Positions 11,579-21,770 of a stretch of 64,000 bases of DNA are shown here, piece by piece; the stretch's first letter is position 1; each line of letters opens with the position of its first letter. Origin of the DNA: Lepidodermella squamata (taxonomy: Eukaryota > Gastrotricha); NCBI GenBank assembly GCA_047495785.1, contig JBLDXI010000046.1:930001-994000 (forward strand), read 5' to 3'. The position numbers and the translations under genes are program-made. Under the pieces are notes generated by a model. That model was given only the letters and a program-made list of their open reading frames with translations. It was not told where the DNA came from and searched no databases.

Positions 11579-11947
11579 GGCAAATAAAACTCTCACTAGT
11601 GTCGAAAGTTTTTTTTACTGAACGGGGATATAGCCACGCATTTTGGCAAGAAAAACGACTGCCTTTATTTACTCAGCTGAGGTAAATAATGCACAAGTCG
11701 TGCTTGTAAACCTAAATGAACCTGCAAAAAACGGATAACAGCCCGCGTTTATTGCATAATAAAGGAAGGTGCGTGATTTTTAATCAACGGTTATGCCAAT
11801 AAGCTGCGGTGCATTTTAGTGTTAGGAAGGCGAGGAAGACTTATCGCCTTGGGAAAACAGTGATAATAAAAATGCCACACCTGAGAAATTGAATACAGTA
11901 AATAGTTTTCCCATGTCACACTATTAAGTATTTGTAGCCAATTACAC
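11579..11947. other. Spacer between the two beta-lactamase-like genes
   Basis: Non-coding apart from the shared upstream box. It holds the 5' region of protein A and the 3' end of protein B. No other feature is seen. Confidence 0.5.
11671..11687 (-). promoter_or_regulatory. Box shared with the next beta-lactamase-like gene
   Basis: ACTCAGCTGAGGTAAAT on the plus strand lies 93 bases upstream of the ATG at 11578. A near-identical box lies 90 bases upstream of the paralogue's ATG, although the sequence around it has diverged. The core is palindromic (CTCAGCTGAG). On the gene's strand it ends in TGAGTAA, which resembles a bZIP half-site. The function is inferred from conservation and position only. 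Confidence 0.45.
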
Positions 11948-13096
11948 TCAATCGGCATATTTATCGAGAGGATCGAAAGCTGAATCCAAAGCATCAGATG
12001 CGTTCTTGGAGGCGTAATTGCTTGCACAAGCCATGACGAGGTTTTTTACCGGGGCGACCCACGCAGATGCATACCAGGCCGTATTGGAACCAGAGTGAGT
12101 CAAAACTTTACCACCAGCCCAGTCCTGATTATCCACAATCCAACCACCAGCGTACTCTCCAGTCGGTTTCTGCAAGCGTTGAATCGTTGCTGACTTAAGG
12201 AGCTGGGTATCCTCACCTCGCCCGCCAGCAACATGAATCTGTAAGAATTTTCCGTAGTCCTGCAGCGAGCAGTGAACTGTCCCGGCCGGTCCAACTGAAG
12301 CAGGATTATCAGCTTCTGGATGATTCGGAGCCATAGGACGAATACCACTCGTGCTGTTAACATGGCCCCAAGGCTGATCGACGTTGGTTGAAGTACCAGG
12401 AGCCCCGAACCCACAGCTCGCCATACCTAACGGATCAAACAAGCTCTTCTTCATTATGCTCTCCCACGTGTCCTTGGCCGCCTTTTCTAGCACGACACCA
12501 GCAATCATGTATCCTGAGTTCGAGTAGACAAATGCCGACCCGGGGCTGAGATAAATTTCGAACAAATATTAGAATTTCATCAAAGGAATGAGAAATTACG
12601 TTGAGGAAGGTTTCAGTTTTAGAATGGCTCGAACTGCCGTGATTCGAGCATCCGTAGAATTGCCATCGTCCCACATTTTTGACCAAATATCATCTGGCGC
12701 GTTTTCCGACAACCCACCGCGATTGTGAAGAAGTTGTTCGATTGTAACATTCTGCAAATCAGGGTGGATCTCTTCGCCTGACAAAAGTTTTGAGAGCGGG
12801 TCGTCAAACTTTAGTAAGCCTTGCTCAACGAATATGCCCACGAGTGTGGCTGTCATAGCTTTCGTGTTCGAACCAAGATGCCATTTGTCATTAGGCTGCA
12901 CTGGGGTTGGGTCGCCTGATTTACGAACACCCGTTGCTCCGAAACCGACAAGCTGGCCACCTTTCCAAACTGCACATGCCAGGGCAGGGGCGCCGCCCTT
13001 CAGCCGAATTGGCTCCAACGTCGCAGTTAGGTCATCTTGGGCTGCAACGAGGATAAAACCAATCGCGAGAAGTCCTACTTTACCAACGAAACGCAT
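11948..13096 (-). CDS. Secreted serine beta-lactamase-like protein B
   Basis: Exon 1 is 13096-12600 and exon 2 is 12545-11948. The 54-base intron (gtaatt...atctcag) sits at exactly the same position and phase as in protein A, and the product is about 364 residues. The ATG at 13096 opens a signal peptide (MRFVGKVGLLAIGFILVAAQ). Catalytic motifs are S76-N-T-K79, Y173-S-N175 and an H-S-G near residue 315. Long blocks are identical to protein A (KAMTATLVGIFVEQGL, RLKGGAPALACAVWK). The tandem arrangement, shared intron and shared upstream box show a recent local duplication. The substrate is unknown. Confidence 0.88.
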
Positions 13097-13148
13097 TGCA
13101 AATAAATAAAAAGGGGAAAGTGTCAAAGTGTTGGCACTTTTGCCTTCT

Positions 13149-13156
13149 TATATAAA
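13149..13156 (-). promoter_or_regulatory. Possible TATA box of beta-lactamase-like protein B
   Basis: TATATAAA lies about 55 bases upstream of the ATG at 13096 and about 30 bases downstream of the shared box. On the gene's strand it reads TTTATATA within ATTTATATAAG. The spacing suits a core promoter with a short 5' leader. Confidence 0.4.
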
Positions 13157-13185
13157 TACATCATGAAAAAAGTGAAGCTTTGTTG

Positions 13186-13202
13186 ACTCAGGTGAGGTAA
13201 AC
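13186..13202 (-). promoter_or_regulatory. Upstream box, copy 2
   Basis: ACTCAGGTGAGGTAAAC differs at two positions from the box at 11671-11687 and lies at the equivalent distance from its start codon (90 versus 93 bases). On the gene's strand it contains TGAGTCA, the exact AP-1/bZIP consensus. Confidence 0.45.
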
Positions 13203-15909
13203 ACTATTGAAAATGACGGGATTTTCTGTTAAATGCCGAAATGGAAACTCTCTCAAATATACCTGGCTATGTACCCGAAATCGTAATTTGTGTTCTGAGA
13301 GTAAGTTCAGCCTGTTCCATAACTGCGCCTAATTTTTTGCATCAGGGCTAAAATAAAACCGCCATCTGAAGTTCAAGGTGACATTTGAATGGTTCAATCG
13401 ATAAAATCTTGTCGCTGTTTTCTCGTTTCACTTGTGTTCTTAAGCTTTCGTTCCCAACAGCAATACATATTTCGTTCAGTGCCGGACGTGTTATTGGGAC
13501 TTGGAAGCATAATAGCAAGATCAGCTAGATATACTCAAAACCTGAATTTTCAGTATAATTTCAATATGTTTTGGCCCCAAGTTTTGGCCCCGCTATGCAG
13601 GTAATCTCATGTACGTGGATCAACACTTTTACCGATTTTATTCGATTTTAACAATTTCCGCTTATCAATGATGATGTGTCTTATAATCCTTGGATTTTTA
13701 TTTGAGAATCCTGGCTCCCACTTTATCAAATTTGGCTTTTTGGACAGCTGGTTTCTAAAAAATCACGGATTTATTGTAAAATCGATACTATGGAAATCGA
13801 AATCGTAACACGTGCCGAAGTTTAGCTCGCAAATCGCGAATTAACCCTCGCTAGCGCAAAATACGTCCAATACGGACATTTATCGGTTGCGCACGATGAT
13901 AAAAAGTTGGCAACTATAGGAGACCCAGCTAAAAAGTCGAAATCCTATATCTGTGGAAATAAATCGCAGGGATCCAGACCGGCATACGATAAGCTGAAAA
14001 GTGCTAAAATGTTAAGTTGAAATAATCTGTCAAGTGTTTCCGTGGATTTCAGCTTAAAATTTCAGCATAATTTCCAGGCGAGGAAAACTCTTTCTCTTAA
14101 GCGGATGGCGTCATGCCATTTCAGCCATTTTCAGTTTGCAATCTTTATTTTAGCGTTTTAAAAGGTGGCCTATCAATTTCGGGGAAGAAACGAACTGAAA
14201 CAGGACGCGTCAATCGGCTGTACATCAAATTGCATTGATGTGAATACGACGTAAAGAGTAGGGCGAGGTTAGATACTACGGTTGAATCGGCATTTTTAAT
14301 TCATTTTACTACATATATTTTCATTGTCTTAAGTCCACCACTATGAGATATATTTTCAATTAATGAAAAAAACCAACATCTATATTGCGTATAATTAGTG
14401 AGGGATCTTTACACCGCTCAAGTCTGAAGCGCTAAAAAATGAATATTGTACACACAGCTGAGGCGATAATCTTTCTGCTAATCCTGATGATATAGCGTAA
14501 TTCAATAGAAGGCTGCTAATTATTTTTCAATTATAAAAATAATATACCAGAGTTTTCTTCACCACTGCGAAATTTCTTCAAATATCAACCGGTATAATGC
14601 ACGATTATTTTCGAATGACTCAGGCCAACACCTTGCTCGCAAATATTCGGAATCACTGAAGCGTGTATAGCCGACCAGACAATTGCATTATTCCTTTATA
14701 GTATATTTTACCATTTTTTATCGCGGATAAAAGAATTAGCTTTCCCTATTAATGCCCGCGGCCGTATATATTTTTGGTTATCTCGCCCTATATATTAGCC
14801 GTCACTCAAAATAAATTATCAAGCATATGTTCATTCCTTATGCTTTTTTCAGTCACCCTGTCACGATTTATTGATATTATAATATCGGTGAAAAAATTAG
14901 ATTTTTTTATTGGAATTTTTTATCATCGCGTTTCCTTATATTATTATATAGATTTTTGTGTATTGGTACGGATAAAAAATATCGCGCATATATATATAAA
15001 TCCAAGATCGTTGGTTCTGTTTCTCTGCATGGATAATGAGTTTTAGAAAATCAGCAAATGGCTACGGAACAGAGTCATCGAGACCTTCTGCGACCAATGG
15101 ATTCAAGAAGGTGAGATAAATTTGATAATATTTTTTGCAGTTCTGATTTTTCATGGCACATAGTATATTATGAAGTACCGGCCCTTCGCACAATTTCGTT
15201 AAAAATTTATTGCGCGAATGGTCTGAAATGCGCAATGTGATGTGCCGCGTCCTATTAATAAATAAAACGATGTAATTGGCCAGCCGGGCGAAAAAAAACA
15301 ACTTTTTACAACTCGCGCGATTTTATATACTACTTACTCTCGGCCGGCATCGAATTATTATTGATAGCGCGAGGAAAAATGCTGTAAAAATTTTTGTCTC
15401 CTCATCGTTGTCAATTCTTATCCATCTTTACTTAGGCTAATTCGCTTCGATCAAGCATGTGTAATATTTCTTCTCATCGCGCGCATCCACGCCGCGTTTT
15501 GTTTAAACAGCCGTATACGATTTAGTTTACATGCAAAATTACTATCTGAATTAATTACTAAATACAATACCTATATTGCTGTAATATATGGTATAAGATC
15601 ACTGTGTATTATAATATTGTCTCCTGACATTGTTTTATTGACTTTATACCCCGATAAAACCAGTGGGTGAAAAAATCCGAAATATTTGTTTCATGTGAAT
15701 TTTCCCCTATGGGAATTAGCCGTAATTTTTCCCCGTCACTTTCAGTTCGCGATATCATATCAGCATATCAGCCGCTTTTGTTCCGCTATTTTGTATAAAA
15801 ATATTATAGCCTATATATAAAATTTATTTAGACGCCAAAACGAGCTTAACTACCTCAATTTTATATATTAAACAATCAATTTAAAAGGAATTGAAGTGTA
15901 GATGGGAAT
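13203..15909. other. Long AT-rich intergenic region upstream of anoctamin
   Basis: About 2.7 kb without a supportable gene. The short open frames at 13389, 14774 and 15062 have no domain, no splice context and poor codon structure. The stretch presumably carries promoters for the divergent beta-lactamase-like and anoctamin genes. I see no strong inverted repeat or tandem array. Confidence 0.5.
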
Positions 15910-18900
15910 ATGCCAAAATTTACGGAAGGCAACGATCCGTTTTTACGCACTTACAATTCTATTCGATATTCGACCGTTCGAGTTCACTACGTCTTGAACC
16001 AAGTAAGCATAATTATTAGCGGCGCGATTCATAATAATTTAATTTTCACTCAATTTATGTTAATTTTATTTGCGCAATGATGATGATGTTTATGACGGAA
16101 TTTTAATGATGTGATTTCTTACGCTCGCAGATTCAGGAGGACAATGATTCGGATGCGGAGATTGAAATGACTGATTCTTTTTCGGCCCCAATACCAAAGC
16201 CGCATAAAGGACCTATCGATTCGACGTGTTTCTTCCGCGATGGCAAGCGGCGAATAGATTTTGTCATTGTCTACGAGGAGGAGGATGTTGTTAACGATGA
16301 GGAAGAAACGATTGGCGAGGTTAAGGAGCAGCCCTCGGACTCGATTATCGAGAGCAAGGGTGACGCGCCCATTGTGGTCACCCGGAAACATAAGAAATCC
16401 AAGGAAGAAATGCGAATGGACCGATGGCGGGCGACTTTTATTCGTAATCTAAAGAAGAAAGTTCATATTGAGGAAGAGGTAAAATTTTGTTAATTAAAAT
16501 TGATTAATTAATTAAATAATTTATTTTAAGGAGGAATTTGTTGTTAAACAATTCTTTTTTATTATTTTATAAATTGAAATTGTTAAGGTAAAATTTTGCT
16601 TATTGAAGGGTAAGGCAACAAAACAGCAACTTTGCAGGAGAGCGAATGCGACAAAACAGCAAATTTTCTATTTTGCGACAAAACAGCGAAAACTTACCGT
16701 GTAATACGGTGTTTCTGCTGTTATGTCGCAAATCGAAAAAGTTGCTGTTTTGTCGCGTTTGCTGTTTTGGGTATTTGCTGTTACCTAATAAAGCGGCACA
16801 CCGTCATAATAGCAAATACCCAAAACAGCAAACGCGACAAAACAGCAACTTTTTCAATTTGCGACAAAACAGCAGAAACGCCCTTTCACATCGAAAATTG
16901 TCGTTGTTTTGTCGCAAAATAGAAAATTTGCTGTTTTGTCGCCGTACCGTTAAATAGATTTGAATCGGATACATTTTTCATTTTTTATTTAATTTTTAAT
17001 TTGTTTTTTTATAGAAAAAGAAAGTTGGCGACGATAAGATAATTCATTTCTTCAAAATTCACGTGCCTTTCGATGTGCTGTGCTACTACGCCGAGCATTT
17101 GTCATTTCGAGCCCCGCTTCAGGCCTACACGCTGAAGGCTGAAAATTTCTCGGCGACATGGCTCAAGCGGTTCCGCATTCCGAACTTCATGCAACAAGAA
17201 TTGCCGCGATATCCGCTGCACTACTACACGTGCCCGTTTAAAAATAGCAAAATCAACAGATTTTTAGGCGCTGAAAACAAAAATACCTTCTTCACGGATA
17301 CTCAACGCTCTCGTGTTGCCTGGGAAATTTTGTGTAAGCTTCATAATTATTTTTAATTATTTTTAATTAATTAATAGTTATTGAAATTTGCTTTGAATTT
17401 TTTTAGGTGAGACTGTGTTTGGGCAGCGCCGACGAGCTCAAATCGGTATCGAGCGTCTGCTCGATGACGACGTATTCAGTGGAGCGTATCCACTGCATTG
17501 CGGCCCAGCTGACCCAGAAGACGGCGATCCTGAACATTTAAATGACCGCCAAATTCTTCGCAAATACTGGGCCGGCTGGGGCTTGATGTTCCGCTACCAG
17601 CCTCTCGACCACATTCGCGCCTATTTCGGTGAGCAAATCGGTCTTTACTTCGCCTGGCTTGGCTTCTACACGGCCTGGCTGTTACCGGCGGCTATTATCG
17701 GTGTCTTGGTCTTCATGTATGGTTGTTTCACCCTGCATCTCGACTCAAAATCGTAAGTTCAATAATCTCGAAAAAAGTTGAAAAAATTCGGGGTTTCAGC
17801 ACCATTTGCCCATATTATTGTTTTCCAAGTTTTCAACTGTCCCATAATTTTCAAATTTTTTATTATTATGCCTAACCGATGGATTTCAAGAGTACGCGTA
17901 TTTTGCGCTATCGGCGGTCAATTTACGAGTTTAACTTTATTTTGCAGAGCCGATATCGATTCCAATTATCGATTTCACAAATCAGTGATTTTTTCCAATA
18001 TTAGCAGTCTAGAATACCAACATCAGAAGTTTTTTTCAATCGAAAGGTTAGGAAAGAAAAAATTCGATAACGTTAGCTAATTTAGTGGTTGAACCTACAT
18101 TTTTTACTGATGGAAAAATTAGATTCTTGACTGAATTCTTTGATTTTTTCCTAGGCAGCAAATTTGTGCGGCTAACATTACCATGTGTCCTAATTGTGAT
18201 ACGTGTACAACTTGGAAATATGCTGATACTTGTCTATACGCCAAGCTGAGTTACCTATTCGACCATCCTGGAACGGTCTTCTATGCAATACTCATATCCT
18301 TTTGGGGTATAAGCAATTCCAACTAAAATTTTAGAAAAATTGAATTATTTCCCTAATTTTAGCTGTATTTTTTCTCGAATTTTGGAAACGGACCAATGCC
18401 GATTTAGCGCATCGATGGGACTGTACAGAGTTTCAGGATGAAGAGGAAACAATTCGGCCTAAATACGCTGCTCTTGCTCCGACTAGCGAGCGAAACCCGG
18501 TCACAGGCGTCATTGAGCCGCATTGTAAGAAAAAATTGAAAAAAAATCAAATTTTCAAATTTAAATTTATTTAATTATAGTCCCGGATCGCATGCGATGG
18601 CCTAGAGTTGTTTCAGCTGTTGTGGCAATTGCTCTTATGGTAAACAATTTTTTTTAATAGAAAAAATCCGAAAAATTTGTTTAGATATCGCTGGTTTTGA
18701 TTTTCATCGTCGCGGTTATTCTGTACCGTGTCCTGGTTAACCGGCCGCTTTACGAGGTGAAAGCGCTTCGAAGTCAGGCGCAACTTATCGCCAACTTTTC
18801 AGCGGCCATCGTCAACTTGATCCTAATTATGGCGCTATCTAAAGTCTACGAAGTTTTAGCTTTCAAACTTACTGAATGGGGTGAGACAAAAATTTGAATT

Positions 18901-20410
18901 TTCCACGAATTTTTCAATTTTTTTCTGAAATTTAGAAATGCATCGTACTCAAACAGCTTTTGACGATGCGTTGATTGTTAAAGGCTTCCTGTTTCAATTT
19001 ATCAACTTTTACTCATCAATCATCTACGTCGGCTTCTTCAAAGGCAAATTTGTGGGGTACCCAGGGCACTACAACTCGTTTTTGGGACTTCGACCCGAAG
19101 AATGCGGTAACGGCTCTTGTCTAGTCGAATTAGCTCAACAGGTCATTTTAATAATTTCCCAATTATTTTTGCAATTAATTTATTTTTAATTGTTTCAGCT
19201 TGCTGTAATTATGATCGGCAAACAGATGATTGGCAACGTGCAGGAAATTTTGATTCCGTATGGCAATTGTTGTTTCCTACGATTTTTCCCACGATTTCTT
19301 TTCACAGAAAAATGAAGACCATGGTTCATCGTTTCAAAGTTGGCGGTTTTAATTCGGTGTTTAAAAAGAAACAAGCCATCAGACCGCGTTGGGAGGAAGA
19401 TTACGACACGATCGAGTACGAGGGGCTTTTCGATGAGTACCTAGAAATGGTCCTCCAGTTCGGTTTCATCACTATTTTTGTCGCCGCATTCCCTCTGGCG
19501 CCGTTGTTTGCGCTACTAAATAACTGGGCTGAAATTCGACTAGACGCGCAAAAATTAGTCTGCGAGACGAGAAGGTAAAAAAAACTTTCGAAATTAAAAT
19601 TTCAAATTGGGATTTTTGAATTTTTGAATTTTTCATGAATTTTCCAATTTTTCAATTTTTGAAATTTTCAATTTTTCCCAATTTTTTAGACCGGTTGCTC
19701 AGCGAGCACAAGACATTGGAATCTGGTTCGCAATTCTCGAGATTTTAACCCGAATAGCTGTGATCAGTAACGCTTTCTTGATCGCTTTCACGTCAGATTT
19801 TCTTCCACAATTGGTCGGTATTTTTCAAAAATTATTCCCCAAAATTAAATCGTAATTTTTCCCAAGGTCTACAAAGCTGAGAACGAGGGCAAGCTGGATG
19901 GCTACGTCGAATACTCATTGGCATGGGCTCCAAGAAATTCAACTTTCGATTTCGAAGGTGAAAGTTTGGAGTGCAGGTAAAATTTCAAAAATTTCAAAAA
20001 ATTTCAAAAAAATTCAAAAATTTCAAATGATTAGGTATCTAGATTATCGTGATGAAGAAGGCCATCCGACTTCATTTTACTACAAACTGCTGATTGTTCG
20101 ACTCGCCTTTGTCATTGTTTTCGAGGTTTGATTTGCATTTTCGTAAAAATTCCAGAAAATTAAGGTTGATTTCATTTAGCACGTAGTTTTCAGCATTCAG
20201 CGTTTCATAGATCTAGCCGTGCCCGATGTGCCGGAGAAGCTGCAGCTCAAGATAAAACGCGAGAAATTCCTCGCCCGCCAAGCGCTCGCCGATACTGATG
20301 AGGTTGAAAAAATTCTGCCAACAAACACTGCCAGCCCGCCGTTGTCGCCCAATCCGGCGGCGGCGCGACCTATTTCACCTGGTGATGTGACAATAAAACC
20401 AGACGCTTGA
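15910..20410 (+). CDS. Anoctamin (TMEM16) channel/scramblase
   Basis: Fifteen exons join with all phases closing to 2763 bases (920 residues): 15910-16002, 16131-16478, 17015-17333, 17407-17752, 18155-18306, 18363-18524, 18581-18639, 18685-18880, 18936-19141, 19199-19257, 19308-19574, 19690-19813, 19867-19976, 20035-20125, 20180-20410. The cytosolic dimerisation domain begins at [18 protein letters not shown]. Family landmarks include [12 protein letters not shown] and FFLEFWKR. The calcium-site residues known from the family are present: N640/E643 in NVQEILIP, E690 and E693 in [12 protein letters not shown], and E722/D726 in EIRLDAQK. Anoctamins are calcium-gated chloride channels or lipid scramblases; which one cannot be told here. 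Introns are mostly 45-75 bases. Intron 2 (536 bases) is enlarged by a hairpin repeat. Confidence 0.95.
16609..16955. mobile_element. Long hairpin element (CGACAAAACAGCAA repeats) in anoctamin intron 2
   Basis: Left and right halves are near-perfect reverse complements, meeting around 16787-16802. GCGACAAAACAGCAA and its complement TTGCTGTTTTGTCGC occur many times in alternating orientation, so smaller hairpins nest inside the large one. A related left half is present at 20527-20678, just past the anoctamin stop codon. It is non-coding and is probably a non-autonomous foldback transposon. Confidence 0.75.
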
Positions 20411-20526
20411 ACCAAAAAAACACACAACAACTCATCCTCTAAAAAAATAATTTTTCTGGTCAAAAGCACTTTACTCTATGATATTTTTGTTCTCTTGCTG
20501 GGATTTTTAATGGCTACTACAGTTCG

Positions 20527-20678
20527 GTAAGGCGACAAAACAGCAAATTTTAAATTTCGTGACACAACAGCGAAAACTTTCTATGTAAAAGATGCATTGA
20601 TCGTGTTTCTGCTGTTATGTCGCAAGTTTAAAAAGTTGCTGTTTTGTCGCGTTTGCTGTTTTGGGGATTTGCTGTTAT
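20527..20678. repeat. Half copy of the CGACAAAACAGCAA hairpin element
   Basis: It shares runs such as TTTCTGCTGTTATGTCGCAA and AAAAGTTGCTGTTTTGTCGC with the intron 2 element but lacks the complementary right arm. It is immediately followed by the ACGGTA-rich element at 20687, which may have replaced the right arm. Confidence 0.65.
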
Positions 20679-20914
20679 GACTATATACGATCTCTACCGT
20701 AGTTCTACCGTAGCACTACGGTAGAAATACGGTAGAAATACGGTAGAACTACGGTAAAGCACTACGGTACCGTAGTTTTCTGATGAAAACTTACTTCTCT
20801 TGAAAACTAGAAATTTAATTTTCGAAAAACTGTCTTGCTGGGAAGCTAAAATTCTAAAAGCTAACTTTCAAAAAACTAACGCGTGAAAAAGACTCATGAG
20901 ACACTTTCGAAAAA

Positions 20915-21127
20915 CTAGCGTTTCCAAAATTGTGCATGATAGTTTTTCCGAAAAACTAGCGTTTCCGAAATTGTGCATGATAGCTTTTCCGAAAAACTAG
21001 CGTTTCCAAAATTGTGCATGGTAGTTTTTCCGAAAAACTAGCGTTTCCGAAATTGTGCATGATAGCTTTTCCGAAAAACTAGCGTTTCCAAAATTGTGCA
21101 TGATAGCTTTTTCGAAAAACTAGCGTT
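20915..21127. repeat. 41-bp tandem repeat, about five units
   Basis: The unit GAAAAACTAGCGTTTCC(A/G)AAATTGTGCATGATAG(C/T)TTTTCC recurs about every 41 bases. Adjacent units alternate between CCAAAATTG and CCGAAATTG versions, suggesting that an 82-bp dimer was amplified. It lies inside the ACGGTA inverted-repeat element. Confidence 0.8.
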
Positions 21128-21290
21128 TGGCTAGCTGCAACATGTGGCAGTTATTGATTGCGCAACAATAGTTACCAATGTTACCAATGTTACCAAGTTG
21201 CCAATGCTGCAAACTTAGCCAAAGTAACAAAAGTTAACAACCCAAAAAATTCATACATAAGCGCAAAAAATGACCAATATTATATGACAG

Positions 21291-21371
21291 CCAATGGCTC
21301 AGTGGAAAGAGTGCCTGTCTTCGTAAGAGATGGTGATTAAGGATTGAGGGTTCAAAGCTCATCACCAACCA
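21291..21371 (+). repeat. tRNA-like (SINE-type) sequence
   Basis: TGGCTCAGTGG at 21295 is a perfect RNA polymerase III A box. GGTTCAAAGCTC near 21350 is a near-consensus B box at suitable spacing. The acceptor stem does not pair and the anticodon loop is irregular, so a functional tRNA gene is unlikely. A tRNA-derived element inside the surrounding transposon is the better reading. Confidence 0.45.
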
Positions 21372-21770
21372 TCCTTTTTTTCATTTTCCCACTACGGTAC
21401 CGTAGAGTACGGCACCGTAGCTTTACCGTACTCACTACGGTAAAGCTACGGTAAGAACTACGGTAGAACTACGGTAGAGATCGGCGGTCTGCCATCTGTT
21501 CTTGTTGAGAGTTCTGAATAATTTTTCCATGTCTTTATATATTATTTTATCAAGAGCTGATATTTGTTGTCTTTTTTTCTGTTGAGATAATTAAATATCT
21601 GGGTCACTGGGTCTTCCGAAGATCAGGTGCTTCTGTGTAAACAACTCTTTTTGTGATTTATAGCATCATGAAATAAAAATAATTAAATACCAAACATTTT
21701 TTATGTAAAAACAAATAAATGTCTAGAACCGAGATCATGCAATTAAATTATAAGAGACTGGGGAGGTTGA

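Larger units (their letters stand above)
20687..21485. mobile_element. Inverted-repeat element with ACGGTA/TACCGT subterminal arrays
   Basis: The left end (CGATCTCTACCGTAGTTCTA, from 20687) and the right end (ACTACGGTAGAGATCG, to 21485) are inverted copies. Each end carries an array of CTACGGTA units in both orientations (20696-20775 and 21388-21480). The interior holds a 41-bp tandem repeat and a tRNA-like sequence and no coding frame. The structure is that of a non-autonomous DNA transposon of about 0.8 kb. Confidence 0.65.

Noticed and set aside
15062-15301. 79-codon minus-strand open frame upstream of anoctamin
   Set aside because: No domain, no splice context and AT-rich codon use. Likely chance.
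21291-21371. Functional tRNA gene
   Set aside because: A and B boxes are present, but the acceptor stem does not pair and the position before the anticodon is not T.
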